From NCBI GenBank assembly GCA_007117945.1, contig SKTN01000185.1, positions 1-6,267 on the forward strand: a stretch of 6,267 nucleotides of DNA. The letters are read 5' to 3'. Both the position numbers and the translations under genes were made by a program. The notes under the pieces were generated by a model. It did no database searches, was not told the origin of the DNA, and saw only the letters and a program-made list of their open reading frames with translations. Positions 1 through 6,153 of the stretch are shown in pieces. Source of the stretch: Nitriliruptoraceae bacterium. Lineage in GTDB: Bacteria > Actinomycetota > Nitriliruptoria > Nitriliruptorales > Nitriliruptoraceae. Every line of letters begins with the position of its first letter. Positions within the stretch are counted from its first letter, which is position 1.

Positions 1-1197
1 CCAATCCGCGCCATGGGCCTCGTGCCAGTCATGGAGCGACGTGCGGCGCAACGGCTGGAACGTGTCGCCCGTCGCCTCGGCCGCGATGGCTCCGAGCGAG
101 ATCGGCGTGTAGGGTGGGCGGAAAGTTGTGGTGCCGGTCACCGGGATCGGTTGGCCGAGCGCATCCGAGAGCACCGCGAGCCCGTTGATATTGCTGAGCT
201 TGCCCTGATCCGTGGCCATGCCGAGCGTGGTGTAGCGCTTGGTATGCTCGACCGAGACATACCCCTCGCGCGCGGCGAGTTGCACATCCGAGACCTTCAC
301 ATCGTTCTGGTAATCCAGCCACATCTTGGCGCGCAGCGCGTATTCAGCGCGACGGGGCATCATCCAGACCGGCTCGAGCGGGGCCTCATCGCTCAAACTG
401 TCCTGCGCGGGCTGGGGCAGATCCGACTTGCCAAGCGCCGTCACCACCGCCTCATGGGCATCCGCCAGCACTGCGGTGAGCACCCCATTTGCGGCACCAC
501 AGACCCGCACCATGGCGGCCCCATCCGCGCCGAGCGGCGGGCGGTCCGGGTCGGGGCGGAAGAAATGCCCGGTCTCGTCCCAGATGAGCTTGCCGCCGCA
601 ATGCGACCACAAATGCACGACCGGTGACCAGCCGCCCGACATGGCGATGGCGTCGCAATCGAAGCGCTCGGTCACGGCGGTGCCTTTGCTGTCGATCCGG
701 CAGATCTCGACGCCGGTGACGCGCTTGCCGCCCTTGACCTTGCGCACGCCCTTGCCGGTCAGCACGCGAATGCCGAGGGCGCGGGCCTCAGCGACCAGCG
801 GACCATCTGCATCGGCTCTTGCATCGACCACGGCTGGCACGCCGATGCCTGCCTTGCGTGCAGCAATAGCCGTGCGATAGGCGTCGTCATTATTCGTCAC
901 GACGACAAACTCGCGCCCGGGCGCAACGGCGTAATTGACGATATAATCGCGTGCGGCCGAGGCGAGCATGACGCCCGGCACATCGTTTCCGGCAAAGGAC
1001 AATGGCCGCTCAATCGCGCCAGTGGCCGTGATGATCTGGCCTGCGCGCATGCGCCAGAGGCGGTGGCGCGGCGCGTCGCGCTCGGGCGCATGATCGGTGA
1101 TCCGCTCATAGCCGAGGCAATAGCCATGGTCATGCACGCCCGCGCCCATCACGCGCAAGCGAAGCTGGACATTCTCCATAGCTTCAAGCGCTGGGAC
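1..1197 (-). CDS. soxA: Sarcosine oxidase alpha subunit, internal fragment (both ends missing)
   Basis: This is the central part of the large subunit of heterotetrameric sarcosine oxidase. That enzyme oxidatively demethylates sarcosine to glycine, passing the one-carbon unit to tetrahydrofolate and making hydrogen peroxide. The frame is open throughout, about 400 codons. Visible family signatures in order are VHDHGYCLGYERITDH (1137-1090), TATGAIERPLSFAGND (about 1029-982, dinucleotide-binding region), SGGWSPVVHLWSHC (639-598), KRYTTLGMATDQGK (240-199) and FRPPYTP (123-103). The last two lie at the entry to the C-terminal aminomethyltransferase-like folate domain. The full family is about 950-1000 residues. 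Here the N-terminal ferredoxin-like and first FAD-binding segments are absent, cut at the join near 1200, and the C-terminus lies beyond base 1. Codons differ from the genes to the right: 8 of 20 codons at 841-900 end in A or T, against 1 of 20 at 1261-1320. Family assignment is firm; an alphaproteobacterial source is inferred from motif wording and codon use. Confidence 0.88.
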
Positions 1198-1209
1198 CGC
1201 GTCCGCGGC
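1186..1209. other. Join between actinobacterial and proteobacterial sequence
   Basis: The reading on the minus strand changes here from a YihY-type acidic tail (ending near FAQVPAADA) to sarcosine oxidase alpha (starting near VPALEAMENVQL) without a frame break. Codon endings change at the same place: of the 20 codons at 1141-1200, six end in A or T, all below about 1194, whereas only two of 20 do at 1201-1260. No transposase, integrase, tRNA gene or clear long repeat flanks the point. The exact base cannot be fixed by eye; the range is where the two signals cross. An assembly or library chimera is the likeliest cause. Confidence 0.75.
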
Positions 1210-2130
1210 GGGGACCTGCGCGAAGTGGGCGGCCCGGGCCTGTGCCTCCTCGGGATCCAGGCCGAGGGCCTCCGCCTCGTGCGGTGCGATCAGGGGGCCG
1301 TGGCTGCGCTCGTAGCGCACCGCGGTGAGCTGCGCCCCGTAGAGGTAGAGCCGACCTGCGAGGTAGAACAGCAGCAGCAGGGCGATCACACTGCCCAGGG
1401 CGCCGTAGAGCGCGTTCGCGCTCTCGATCTGGTTGCCCACCCAGCTCGCACCGGCGACCTTCAGCGCCGTCCACCCGCCGGCCGCGAGGAGGGCACCCGG
1501 CACTCGGTTGCCCACCGTGAGGTGGGCGGTCGGTGACAACAAGGTGTAGGCGCCCAGGAACAGCCCGACGTCGAGCACGAAGGAGAAGCTCAGGGACAGC
1601 AGCACCGCGACCGGCCCGGGGAGCTGCCCGAGCCCGGTCCCCGCCACGGAGGAGGCCACGGCGCTGAGCAGGAAGACGGCGCCGAGACCGAAGAGGGCGA
1701 GCAGCTGCCGCAGCTTCGCTCCCGGCCCCTTGAGCACCGCACCCCGGAAGACCACCCGGGTGGCGATCATCGCGGCGTTGACCACGCGCAACCCGGAGAA
1801 CAGCAGGATCACCAGGCCGACGAGCCCGACGGTGCCCCGCTGGGCGACCACGCTCGCAAGGAGCTCGTCGACCTGGCTCTCCTCGCCCGCCGTGGTCTGG
1901 TCGAACCCGGGGATCGCCTCGGTGATGCGCTCGGCGACGGCGACCTGGTCGGCGGGGTCGTCGAGGACGAACCCGGCCACCGACACCGCCAGCAGCAGCA
2001 GGGGGAACAGGGACAGGAACCCGAAGAAGGCGATCGCCGCGGCCAGGGGGTCGGCGGCGTCGGCCTTGTAGCGCTCCTGCACGGCGAGCGCGGTCCCGAT
2101 CACGGGCATGCCTGCCAGCCGCTGCTTCAC
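1198..2130 (-). CDS. YihY/BrkB-family integral membrane protein, 3' end replaced by foreign sequence
   Basis: This is a predicted inner-membrane protein of the YihY/virulence factor BrkB family. The family's biochemical role is not well established, and older 'ribonuclease BN' labels are mistaken. About 311 residues remain. Six hydrophobic stretches lie near residues 31-56, 100-127, 143-164, 172-199, 212-231 and 241-266. The last holds the family-type ending LYGALGSVIALLLLFYLAGR then LYLYGAQLTAVRYE, followed by an acidic Ala/Glu-rich cytoplasmic tail. I chose GTG at 2130, giving (M)KQRLAGMPVIGTALAVQERY; ATG at 2109 is an alternative seven codons later. Neither has a strong Shine-Dalgarno sequence. 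The gene begins 58 bases after hemD on the same strand, so it may be read from the heme operon. No stop codon of its own is present: the frame continues into sarcosine oxidase sequence at about 1200. The conserved part of the protein appears complete, and perhaps only a variable tail is lost. Confidence 0.85.
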
Positions 2131-2188
2131 CGTGGGACGCCGATCATCAGGGGTCCGGAGGTTCGGAGCGTAGTGCTGCCCGGACGCG

Positions 2189-2962
2189 TCAGCCGCGGGT
2201 GGCAGCGGCCACCAGGGCCGTGATGAGGCCGTCGAGGTCGTGGGGGTCGGCCTCCGTGGCGACGTCCAGTCCGATCGCCGCACAGGCCGCGGAGGTCACG
2301 GGACCGATCGAGACGATACGGCCCCCGATCTCCGGCGCCCCCAGCAGGGTCACCAGGTTGCGCGCCATGGAGGGGGAGCTCAGGGGCACCAGGTCGATCG
2401 CACCCGAACGGACCTGGCGGGCCACCTCCTCTGGCAGCGAGGTGGGCCGCACGATCCGGTAGGCCACCACCTCGACGGGGTCGTAGCCCCGCTCGGCCAG
2501 CAACCTCGGCAGCTCGGGGCTGGCGAGGTCGGCACGGGGCAGCAGCGCCGCACCGTTGCCGGGCGGCACCGCTTCGCCGAGCGCCCGGGTCGTCGCCCGG
2601 GGGGGCAGCAGGTCCGGCGCACGTCCCAGGCGCGCACGCAGCCGTGCGGCCGTCCCGCTGCCCACGCACGCGATGGTGTCGACGGCCTCGAGGGCTGCCG
2701 CCGGGCCGCCGGGCAGCACACCTTCGAGGGCGTCAGCCAGGGCATCGACACCGTTCGACGAGGTGAGGGCCACCAGCGCGAACCGACCCGCGGCCAGCTG
2801 CCGGGCGGCGGCATCCAACGCCGGCAGGTCCCCCGGGGCCAGGGCCAGCACGGGAGCCTCCACGGGGGCACCACCCAGCTCCCGCACGCGCTCGCTGAGC
2901 TCCCCCGCCTGCTCGCGGGTGCGGGCCACCAGGACCCGGTGGCCGGCGAGAGGGGCCTCCAT
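2189..2962 (-). CDS. hemD: Uroporphyrinogen-III synthase
   Basis: HemD closes the linear tetrapyrrole hydroxymethylbilane, inverting ring D, to give uroporphyrinogen III, the branch point to heme, siroheme and corrinoids. It is a cytosolic monomer. The protein is 257 residues, the usual length. The family is weakly conserved but typical pieces are visible: an N-terminal strand GHRVLVAR with a following helix (7-28), FALVALTSSNGVDAL (61-75), a linker segment YDPVEVVAYRIVRP (160-173), LVPLSSPSMARNL (191-203) and the C-terminal SIGPVTSAACAAIGLDV (218-234). ATG at 2962 is chosen because GGGGGTGAG lies five bases upstream. GTG at 2971 is a possible alternative that overlaps the hemC stop as GTGA. 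The hemC stop is only five bases before the ATG, so translational coupling is likely. The same frame stays open farther upstream inside hemC, but that is antisense-like filler without family similarity. Confidence 0.93.
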   Translation of the reverse strand: MEAPLAGHRVLVARTREQAGELSERVRELGGAPVEAPVLALAPGDLPALDAAARQLAAGRFALVALTSSNGVDALADALEGVLPGGPAAALEAVDTIACVGSGTAARLRARLGRAPDLLPPRATTRALGEAVPPGNGAALLPRADLASPELPRLLAERGYDPVEVVAYRIVRPTSLPEEVARQVRSGAIDLVPLSSPSMARNLVTLLGAPEIGGRIVSIGPVTSAACAAIGLDVATEADPHDLDGLITALVAAATRG

Positions 2963-2967
2963 CGCGC

Positions 2968-3948
2968 TCACCCCCGCTGCGCCGCCCGCAGATCGCCGAG
3001 CACGGCGTCGCCACCCGCCTCCAGCAGCGTCGCGGCCATGGCCCGTCCGAGGGTCACCGCGTCCTCGGCGCCGGTCTCGTGGGAGGCCCGGTACAGCCGC
3101 GTGCCGTTCGGGTCGGCCACCATCCCCAGGAGCACCAGACGCTGCGCACCCGTGGCGGCCGTGCGGATCTCCGCGTGCGCACCGATCGGTGCCGTACAGC
3201 CGCCCTGGAGCTGCAGCAGCAGCTCGCGCTCCGCCGCCACCTCGGTGCGGGTCAGGTCGTGGTCGATGCGGGCCAGGGCCTTGCGGGTGCCGGCGTCGTC
3301 GCGCCGGCACTCCACGGCCAGTGCGCCCTGGGCGGGCGCGTGGAGCAGCTCGCCGTGCTCGAGGGGCACCGCGGTCAGGCCCTCGACGTCGGGTTGCTGG
3401 CGGAGCAGCCCCGCGACGGCGACCACCACGGCGTCGAGGTGGCCGTCGGCCACCTTGGACAGACGCGTGGTGAGGTTGCCCCGCAGCGGCTGGACCAGGA
3501 GGTCACGGCGGTGGCGCTGCAGCTGGGCGCGGCGGCGGGGCGAGGAGGTGCCCACGGTCAGCTGCCGGTCGCGGGGCAGCTCCGCGAGGCGCCACCCCGC
3601 CCGGGTCACCAGGGCGTCGCGGGGGTCGACCCGTGGTGGGATCGCCGCCACCTCGAGCTCGGGGTGGGCCTCGGTGGGCAGATCCTTGTAGGAGTGGACC
3701 ACCAGGTCGCACGTGCCGGACAGCACCGCCTGGCGGGTGCCGTCAACGAACAGGCCCTTGGCGTCGAAGGCCTCGATGGCGCGGTCGGGGTGGTCGTCAC
3801 CCATGGTCGACATCGGCACCAGCTCCGCCGGCCGGCCCGTGGCGGTCGACAGCGCCTCGCCCACCGCCCGGGCCTGGGCCTGGGCGAGAGCGGAGCGGCG
3901 CGTGGCGATGCGCCAGGGCCGCTCGGCGGCCTGGTCCGTCGTAGCCAC
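2968..3948 (-). CDS. hemC: Hydroxymethylbilane synthase (porphobilinogen deaminase)
   Basis: HemC condenses four porphobilinogen molecules into hydroxymethylbilane, using a covalently bound dipyrromethane cofactor, in the cytosol. The protein is 326 residues. Key family features are all present: IATRRSALAQAQA (14-26), VHSYKDLP (84-91) with the conserved Lys88-Asp89, GTSSPRRRAQL (133-143), LRGNLTTRLSKV (155-166), APAQGALAVE (204-213) and QGGCTAPIGAHA (248-259), where Cys251 is the cofactor attachment residue. The VHSYKDLP wording is common in actinobacteria. The start is GTG at 3948, with GGGAG seven bases upstream; this places it three bases after the hemA stop codon, and no upstream alternative is needed. 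The enzyme acts directly before HemD, encoded next, which takes over its unstable product. No missing or altered catalytic residue was seen, so the enzyme should be active. Confidence 0.97.
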   Translation of the reverse strand: MATTDQAAERPWRIATRRSALAQAQARAVGEALSTATGRPAELVPMSTMGDDHPDRAIEAFDAKGLFVDGTRQAVLSGTCDLVVHSYKDLPTEAHPELEVAAIPPRVDPRDALVTRAGWRLAELPRDRQLTVGTSSPRRRAQLQRHRRDLLVQPLRGNLTTRLSKVADGHLDAVVVAVAGLLRQQPDVEGLTAVPLEHGELLHAPAQGALAVECRRDDAGTRKALARIDHDLTRTEVAAERELLLQLQGGCTAPIGAHAEIRTAATGAQRLVLLGMVADPNGTRLYRASHETGAEDAVTLGRAMAATLLEAGGDAVLGDLRAAQRG

Positions 3949-3951
3949 CGC

Positions 3952-5319
3952 TCAGCTCCCGCTCTCGGGGAGATCGAAGAGCTCGTGCAGCAGCTCGATG
4001 CCCGGTTCGGCGCCACCGAGGTCCGCGAGCTCCTTGAGCCGGACCGTGGGTGGGTGGAGCAGGGTGTTGACGATCCCCCGGGTCAGCGCGTCGACGGCCG
4101 CGCGCTGGTCCTCGTCCAGGCTGGCGAGCTTGCCCCGGAGCCGGTCGAGCTCCGCGAGGCGCACGCCCTCGGCCTGCCCGCGCAGCGCCCGGATCGTCGG
4201 CTCGACGTCGGCGGCGCGGTTCCAGGCGCGGAACCGGGCGACCTCCTCGTCGAGGATGACGCGTGCCTCGGCGAGCAGCGCGTCGGCGTGCTCGCGGTCG
4301 GCGACGTCACGCACGTCGGTGACGTCGATCAACTCGATGCCCGGCAGCGACCCGCAGCCGGGCTCGACGTTGCGGGGGACACCGAGGGCGAGGAGGACGG
4401 CGGTGACCCCGGGGGTGCCGGCGGTGGTGGCCGTAGCGGCGGTGATGGCCGTAGCGGTGGTGGCTGCGGCGGCGTCCTGCGCCCCGGGTGCCACCTCGGT
4501 GCGGCCGTGGACCAGGTGGCGCTCGACCAGTTCGCGATCGAGGATGGGCTGGCTCGCACCCGTCGTGCACACGACCACCTCGGCGCCCGACAGCGCTGCG
4601 GCGAGCTCCAGCTCGACGTGGTGGGGGACGCGTCCCTCGAGCCTGGCGGCCAACCGCTCGGCCTTGTCGCGACTGCGGTTCCAGACCGTGACGTGCCCCG
4701 CGCCCAGATCGGCGACCCGGCGCGCCGTGAGCGCTCCGAGCTCGCCGGCGCCCAACACCGTGACGTTGGCGCCGGCCAGCGGGCGACCACGGCGCTCGTC
4801 CGCCACGGCCAGGCCGACATCGACCATCGAGGAGGCGCCCTCACCGATCCGCGACTCCCGCCGCACGCGGCGACCGACGCTGACGGCCTGCCGGAAGACG
4901 CGCTGCAGCACCCGTCGCGCTGCGCCCTCCTCGCGGGCGACCTCCATCGCCTGCTTGACCTGCCCCGCGATCTGGCGCTCGCCGATGACCATGGAGTCGA
5001 GGCCACCGGCGACGGCGAACAGGTGCGCCGCGGCGTGGTCCTCGTGGAAGCTGTACTGCACCTCGTCGAGGTCCTGCGGGTGGACGTCACCCCGCTCGGC
5101 GAGCCAGCCACGTACCTCCTGCAGCCCCGGGTGGAAGCGCGTGACGTGGGCGTACACCTCGACGCGGTTGCAGGTGGAGACGATGACCGCCTCGGTCACG
5201 TGCTCGAGTGCGAGGACGCCGCGAAGGGCCTTGGGAAGATCGTCGGCGGGCACGGCGAGGCGCTCGAGCACATCGAGCGGCGCGCGGAGGTGGTTGCAAC
5301 CGACGACCAACAGTGGCAT
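3952..5319 (-). CDS. hemA: Glutamyl-tRNA reductase with a low-complexity insertion
   Basis: HemA reduces glutamyl-tRNA(Glu) with NADPH to glutamate-1-semialdehyde, the first committed step of C5-pathway heme synthesis. The protein is 455 residues, about 30 longer than usual. Visible in order are VVGCNHLRAPLDVLERLAV (5-23), the catalytic STCNRVEVYAHV (48-59) with nucleophile Cys50, HLFAVAGGLDSMVIGERQI (99-117), the NADPH-binding VLGAGELGALTARR (188-201) and the C-terminal dimerisation piece LLHPPTVRLKE (420-430). The extra residues, about 274-305, are an Ala/Thr-rich run just before LALGVPRNVEPG. ATG at 5319 begins the conserved MPLLVVG strand; GAGAGG lies ten bases upstream, a slightly long spacing. 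The frame stays open to 5478, but that stretch shows no family similarity. hemC follows after three bases. In many bacteria HemA is the regulated step of the pathway, which fits a redox repressor gene upstream. Confidence 0.96.
   Translation of the reverse strand: MPLLVVGCNHLRAPLDVLERLAVPADDLPKALRGVLALEHVTEAVIVSTCNRVEVYAHVTRFHPGLQEVRGWLAERGDVHPQDLDEVQYSFHEDHAAAHLFAVAGGLDSMVIGERQIAGQVKQAMEVAREEGAARRVLQRVFRQAVSVGRRVRRESRIGEGASSMVDVGLAVADERRGRPLAGANVTVLGAGELGALTARRVADLGAGHVTVWNRSRDKAERLAARLEGRVPHHVELELAAALSGAEVVVCTTGASQPILDRELVERHLVHGRTEVAPGAQDAAAATTATAITAATATTAGTPGVTAVLLALGVPRNVEPGCGSLPGIELIDVTDVRDVADREHADALLAEARVILDEEVARFRAWNRAADVEPTIRALRGQAEGVRLAELDRLRGKLASLDEDQRAAVDALTRGIVNTLLHPPTVRLKELADLGGAEPGIELLHELFDLPESGS
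4411..4464 (+). repeat. Degenerate 18-base tandem repeat inside hemA
   Basis: On the plus strand GGCCGTAGCGGCGGTGAT (4429-4446) is followed directly by GGCCGTAGCGGTGGTGGC (4447-4464), differing at three positions. A more decayed copy, GGGGGTGCCGGCGGTGGT, precedes them at 4411-4428. The unit is six codons, so copy-number change keeps the frame. On the minus strand it encodes the Thr/Ala-rich run ATTATA-ITAATA-TTAGTP in HemA. Slippage expansion is the probable origin of the insertion. Confidence 0.7.
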
Positions 5320-5373
5320 GCCGAGGTGGCCTCTCGCCGGGTTGCGGTGCGATGACCGCGGGTTGCGGGAGCA

Positions 5374-5445
5374 GATCACCGGTGACCTCGGCACCAGATC
5401 GACCGCCGGCTGCGTCACGACGACCGACCCGAGGATCGGTGACCT
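5374..5445 (-). promoter_or_regulatory. Possible regulator sites upstream of hemA: repeated AGGTCACCG
   Basis: Minus-strand AGGTCACCG occurs at 5445-5437 and 5388-5380, starts 57 bases apart. The proximal copy is extended to a perfect ten-base palindrome, TCACCGGTGA, about 57 bases before the hemA start. Repeated half-sites in a short spacer before a tightly controlled gene could bind a regulator, but in DNA this GC-rich such words also occur by chance. No known operator is matched. Confidence 0.2.
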
Positions 5446-5465
5446 GCGGCGTGAGCGTACCGCGT

Positions 5466-5492
5466 CCGCCCGGCCCACCTCGAACCGGGCGG
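5466..5492 (-). terminator. GC-rich hairpin after rex, possible terminator or attenuator
   Basis: The arms CCGCCCGG (5492-5485) and CCGGGCGG (5473-5466) are perfectly complementary over eight bases with an eleven-base loop, starting 19 bases past the rex stop codon. There is no run of T after the stem, as is common for putative terminators in high-GC actinobacteria. It could partly separate rex from hemA expression. Chance is not excluded given the base composition. Confidence 0.4.
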
Positions 5493-5511
5493 GGGTGCGC
5501 GGTGTTCGGTC

Positions 5512-6153
5512 TCAGGCCGTGAACTGCGCGGCGACCCGCTCGTAGAAGGACAGGATCTGGAGCTCGGTTGCGAGGTCGACCCGGCGGACGGTGACGTGCT
5601 CAGGGACCGTCACGTGGACGGGAGCGAAGCTGAGGATCGAGCGCACACCGGCGTCAACGAGCCGGTCGGTCATGGCCTGGGCGTGGGGTGCCGGGATGGC
5701 CAGCATCGCCATGGCGACACCGTGGCGGTGCAGCACGACCTCGAGATCCGCGGTGGGCTGGACGGCGTGGGAACCGACCTGCTGCCCGACGACGGTCGGA
5801 TCCGCGTCGAACAGCGCGACGAGGCGGAAACCCCGCCGCTCGAAGCCGTCGTAGGTCGCCAGGGCCCGGCCGAGGTTGCCGACGCCGATCAGGACGACGG
5901 GTTGGTCCTCGGCGATGCCGAGGGCCTGGGCGATCTCGCGTGCGAGGGCTGCGACCTCGTAGCCGACCCCCCGGGTGCCGTAGGTGCCGAGGTAGGACAG
6001 GTCCTTGCGCACCTTCGCGGAGTTCATCCCGGCCGCCGCGGCCAACTCCTCGCTGGACAGCGTGGCGACGCCGCGGTCGGTGGCCTCCACCAGCACCTGG
6101 AGGTAGGTGGGAAGCCGGGCGACCGTGGTCTCCGGGATGTGTCCGTCGCGCAC
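5512..6153 (-). CDS. rex: Redox-sensing transcriptional repressor Rex
   Basis: Rex is a homodimeric repressor that binds DNA when NAD+ is plentiful and leaves when NADH rises, linking gene expression to respiratory state. The protein is 213 residues, the normal family length. The N-terminal winged-helix domain covers about 6-70, with IPETTVARLPTYLQ (6-19), SSEELAAAAGMNSAKVRKD (33-51) and LSYLGTYGTRGVGYEV (52-67). The Rossmann domain follows, with VVLIGVGNLGRALATYDGF (86-104) and LVALFDADPTVVG (111-123). The C-terminal helix ELQILSFYERV (197-207) is the domain-swapped element of the dimer. Wording is close to the Streptomyces protein. The start is GTG at 6153, supported by GGGAGGG four bases or less upstream, somewhat close; the frame is open to 6258 but without similarity. 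In Streptomyces coelicolor rex heads a rex-hemACD operon under its own control, and the same order here suggests the same role. Confidence 0.96.
   Translation of the reverse strand: MRDGHIPETTVARLPTYLQVLVEATDRGVATLSSEELAAAAGMNSAKVRKDLSYLGTYGTRGVGYEVAALAREIAQALGIAEDQPVVLIGVGNLGRALATYDGFERRGFRLVALFDADPTVVGQQVGSHAVQPTADLEVVLHRHGVAMAMLAIPAPHAQAMTDRLVDAGVRSILSFAPVHVTVPEHVTVRRVDLATELQILSFYERVAAQFTA

Larger units (their letters stand above)
5320..5511. other. rex-hemA intergenic region
   Basis: This 192-base spacer holds no gene I can support. It contains a GC-rich hairpin just after rex (5466-5492), two AGGTCACCG words on the minus strand (5445-5437 and 5388-5380), one inside the palindrome TCACCGGTGA (5376-5385), and the weak hemA ribosome binding site GAGAGG (5335-5330). 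No sequence like the Rex operator (TGTGAANNNNTTCACA) was found. The size allows a separate hemA promoter, but no convincing -35/-10 pair is visible. Confidence 0.6.

Noticed and set aside
13..880. Plus-strand open frames opposite the sarcosine oxidase fragment
   Set aside because: The minus-strand frame has several clear SoxA motifs along its length, while the plus-strand translations show none.
1..2130. A real bifunctional membrane-anchored sarcosine oxidase as a new system
   Set aside because: The oxidase part lacks the FAD-binding start and ferredoxin-like domain needed for catalysis, the partner subunits are not visible, and the change in codon use at the join favours an artefact or accidental recombination.
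2153..2185. GTCCGG...CCGGAC inverted repeat after hemD as a terminator
   Set aside because: The arms are only six bases with a 21-base loop and no T run, which is easily met by chance at this GC content.
2963..3310. Longer HemD with a start inside hemC (373 residues)
   Set aside because: The extension would lie wholly inside hemC, has no uroporphyrinogen synthase similarity, and would make the protein far longer than the family. The ATG at 2962 has a good ribosome binding site.
2240..3691. Plus-strand open frame of 483 codons opposite hemD and part of hemC
   Set aside because: It is the same kind of antisense shadow, with no family similarity, and its composition follows the real genes on the other strand.
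3079..5355. Plus-strand open frame of 758 codons opposite hemC and hemA
   Set aside because: It lies antisense to two genes with full sets of catalytic motifs. Long open antisense frames are expected in DNA this GC-rich. Its translation is rich in Gly, Arg and Gln with no recognisable domain.
5320..5478. N-terminal extension of HemA by 53 residues
   Set aside because: HemA proteins begin at the MPLLVVG-type strand. The extension is Arg/Pro/Ser-rich without similarity and would occupy most of the rex-hemA spacer.
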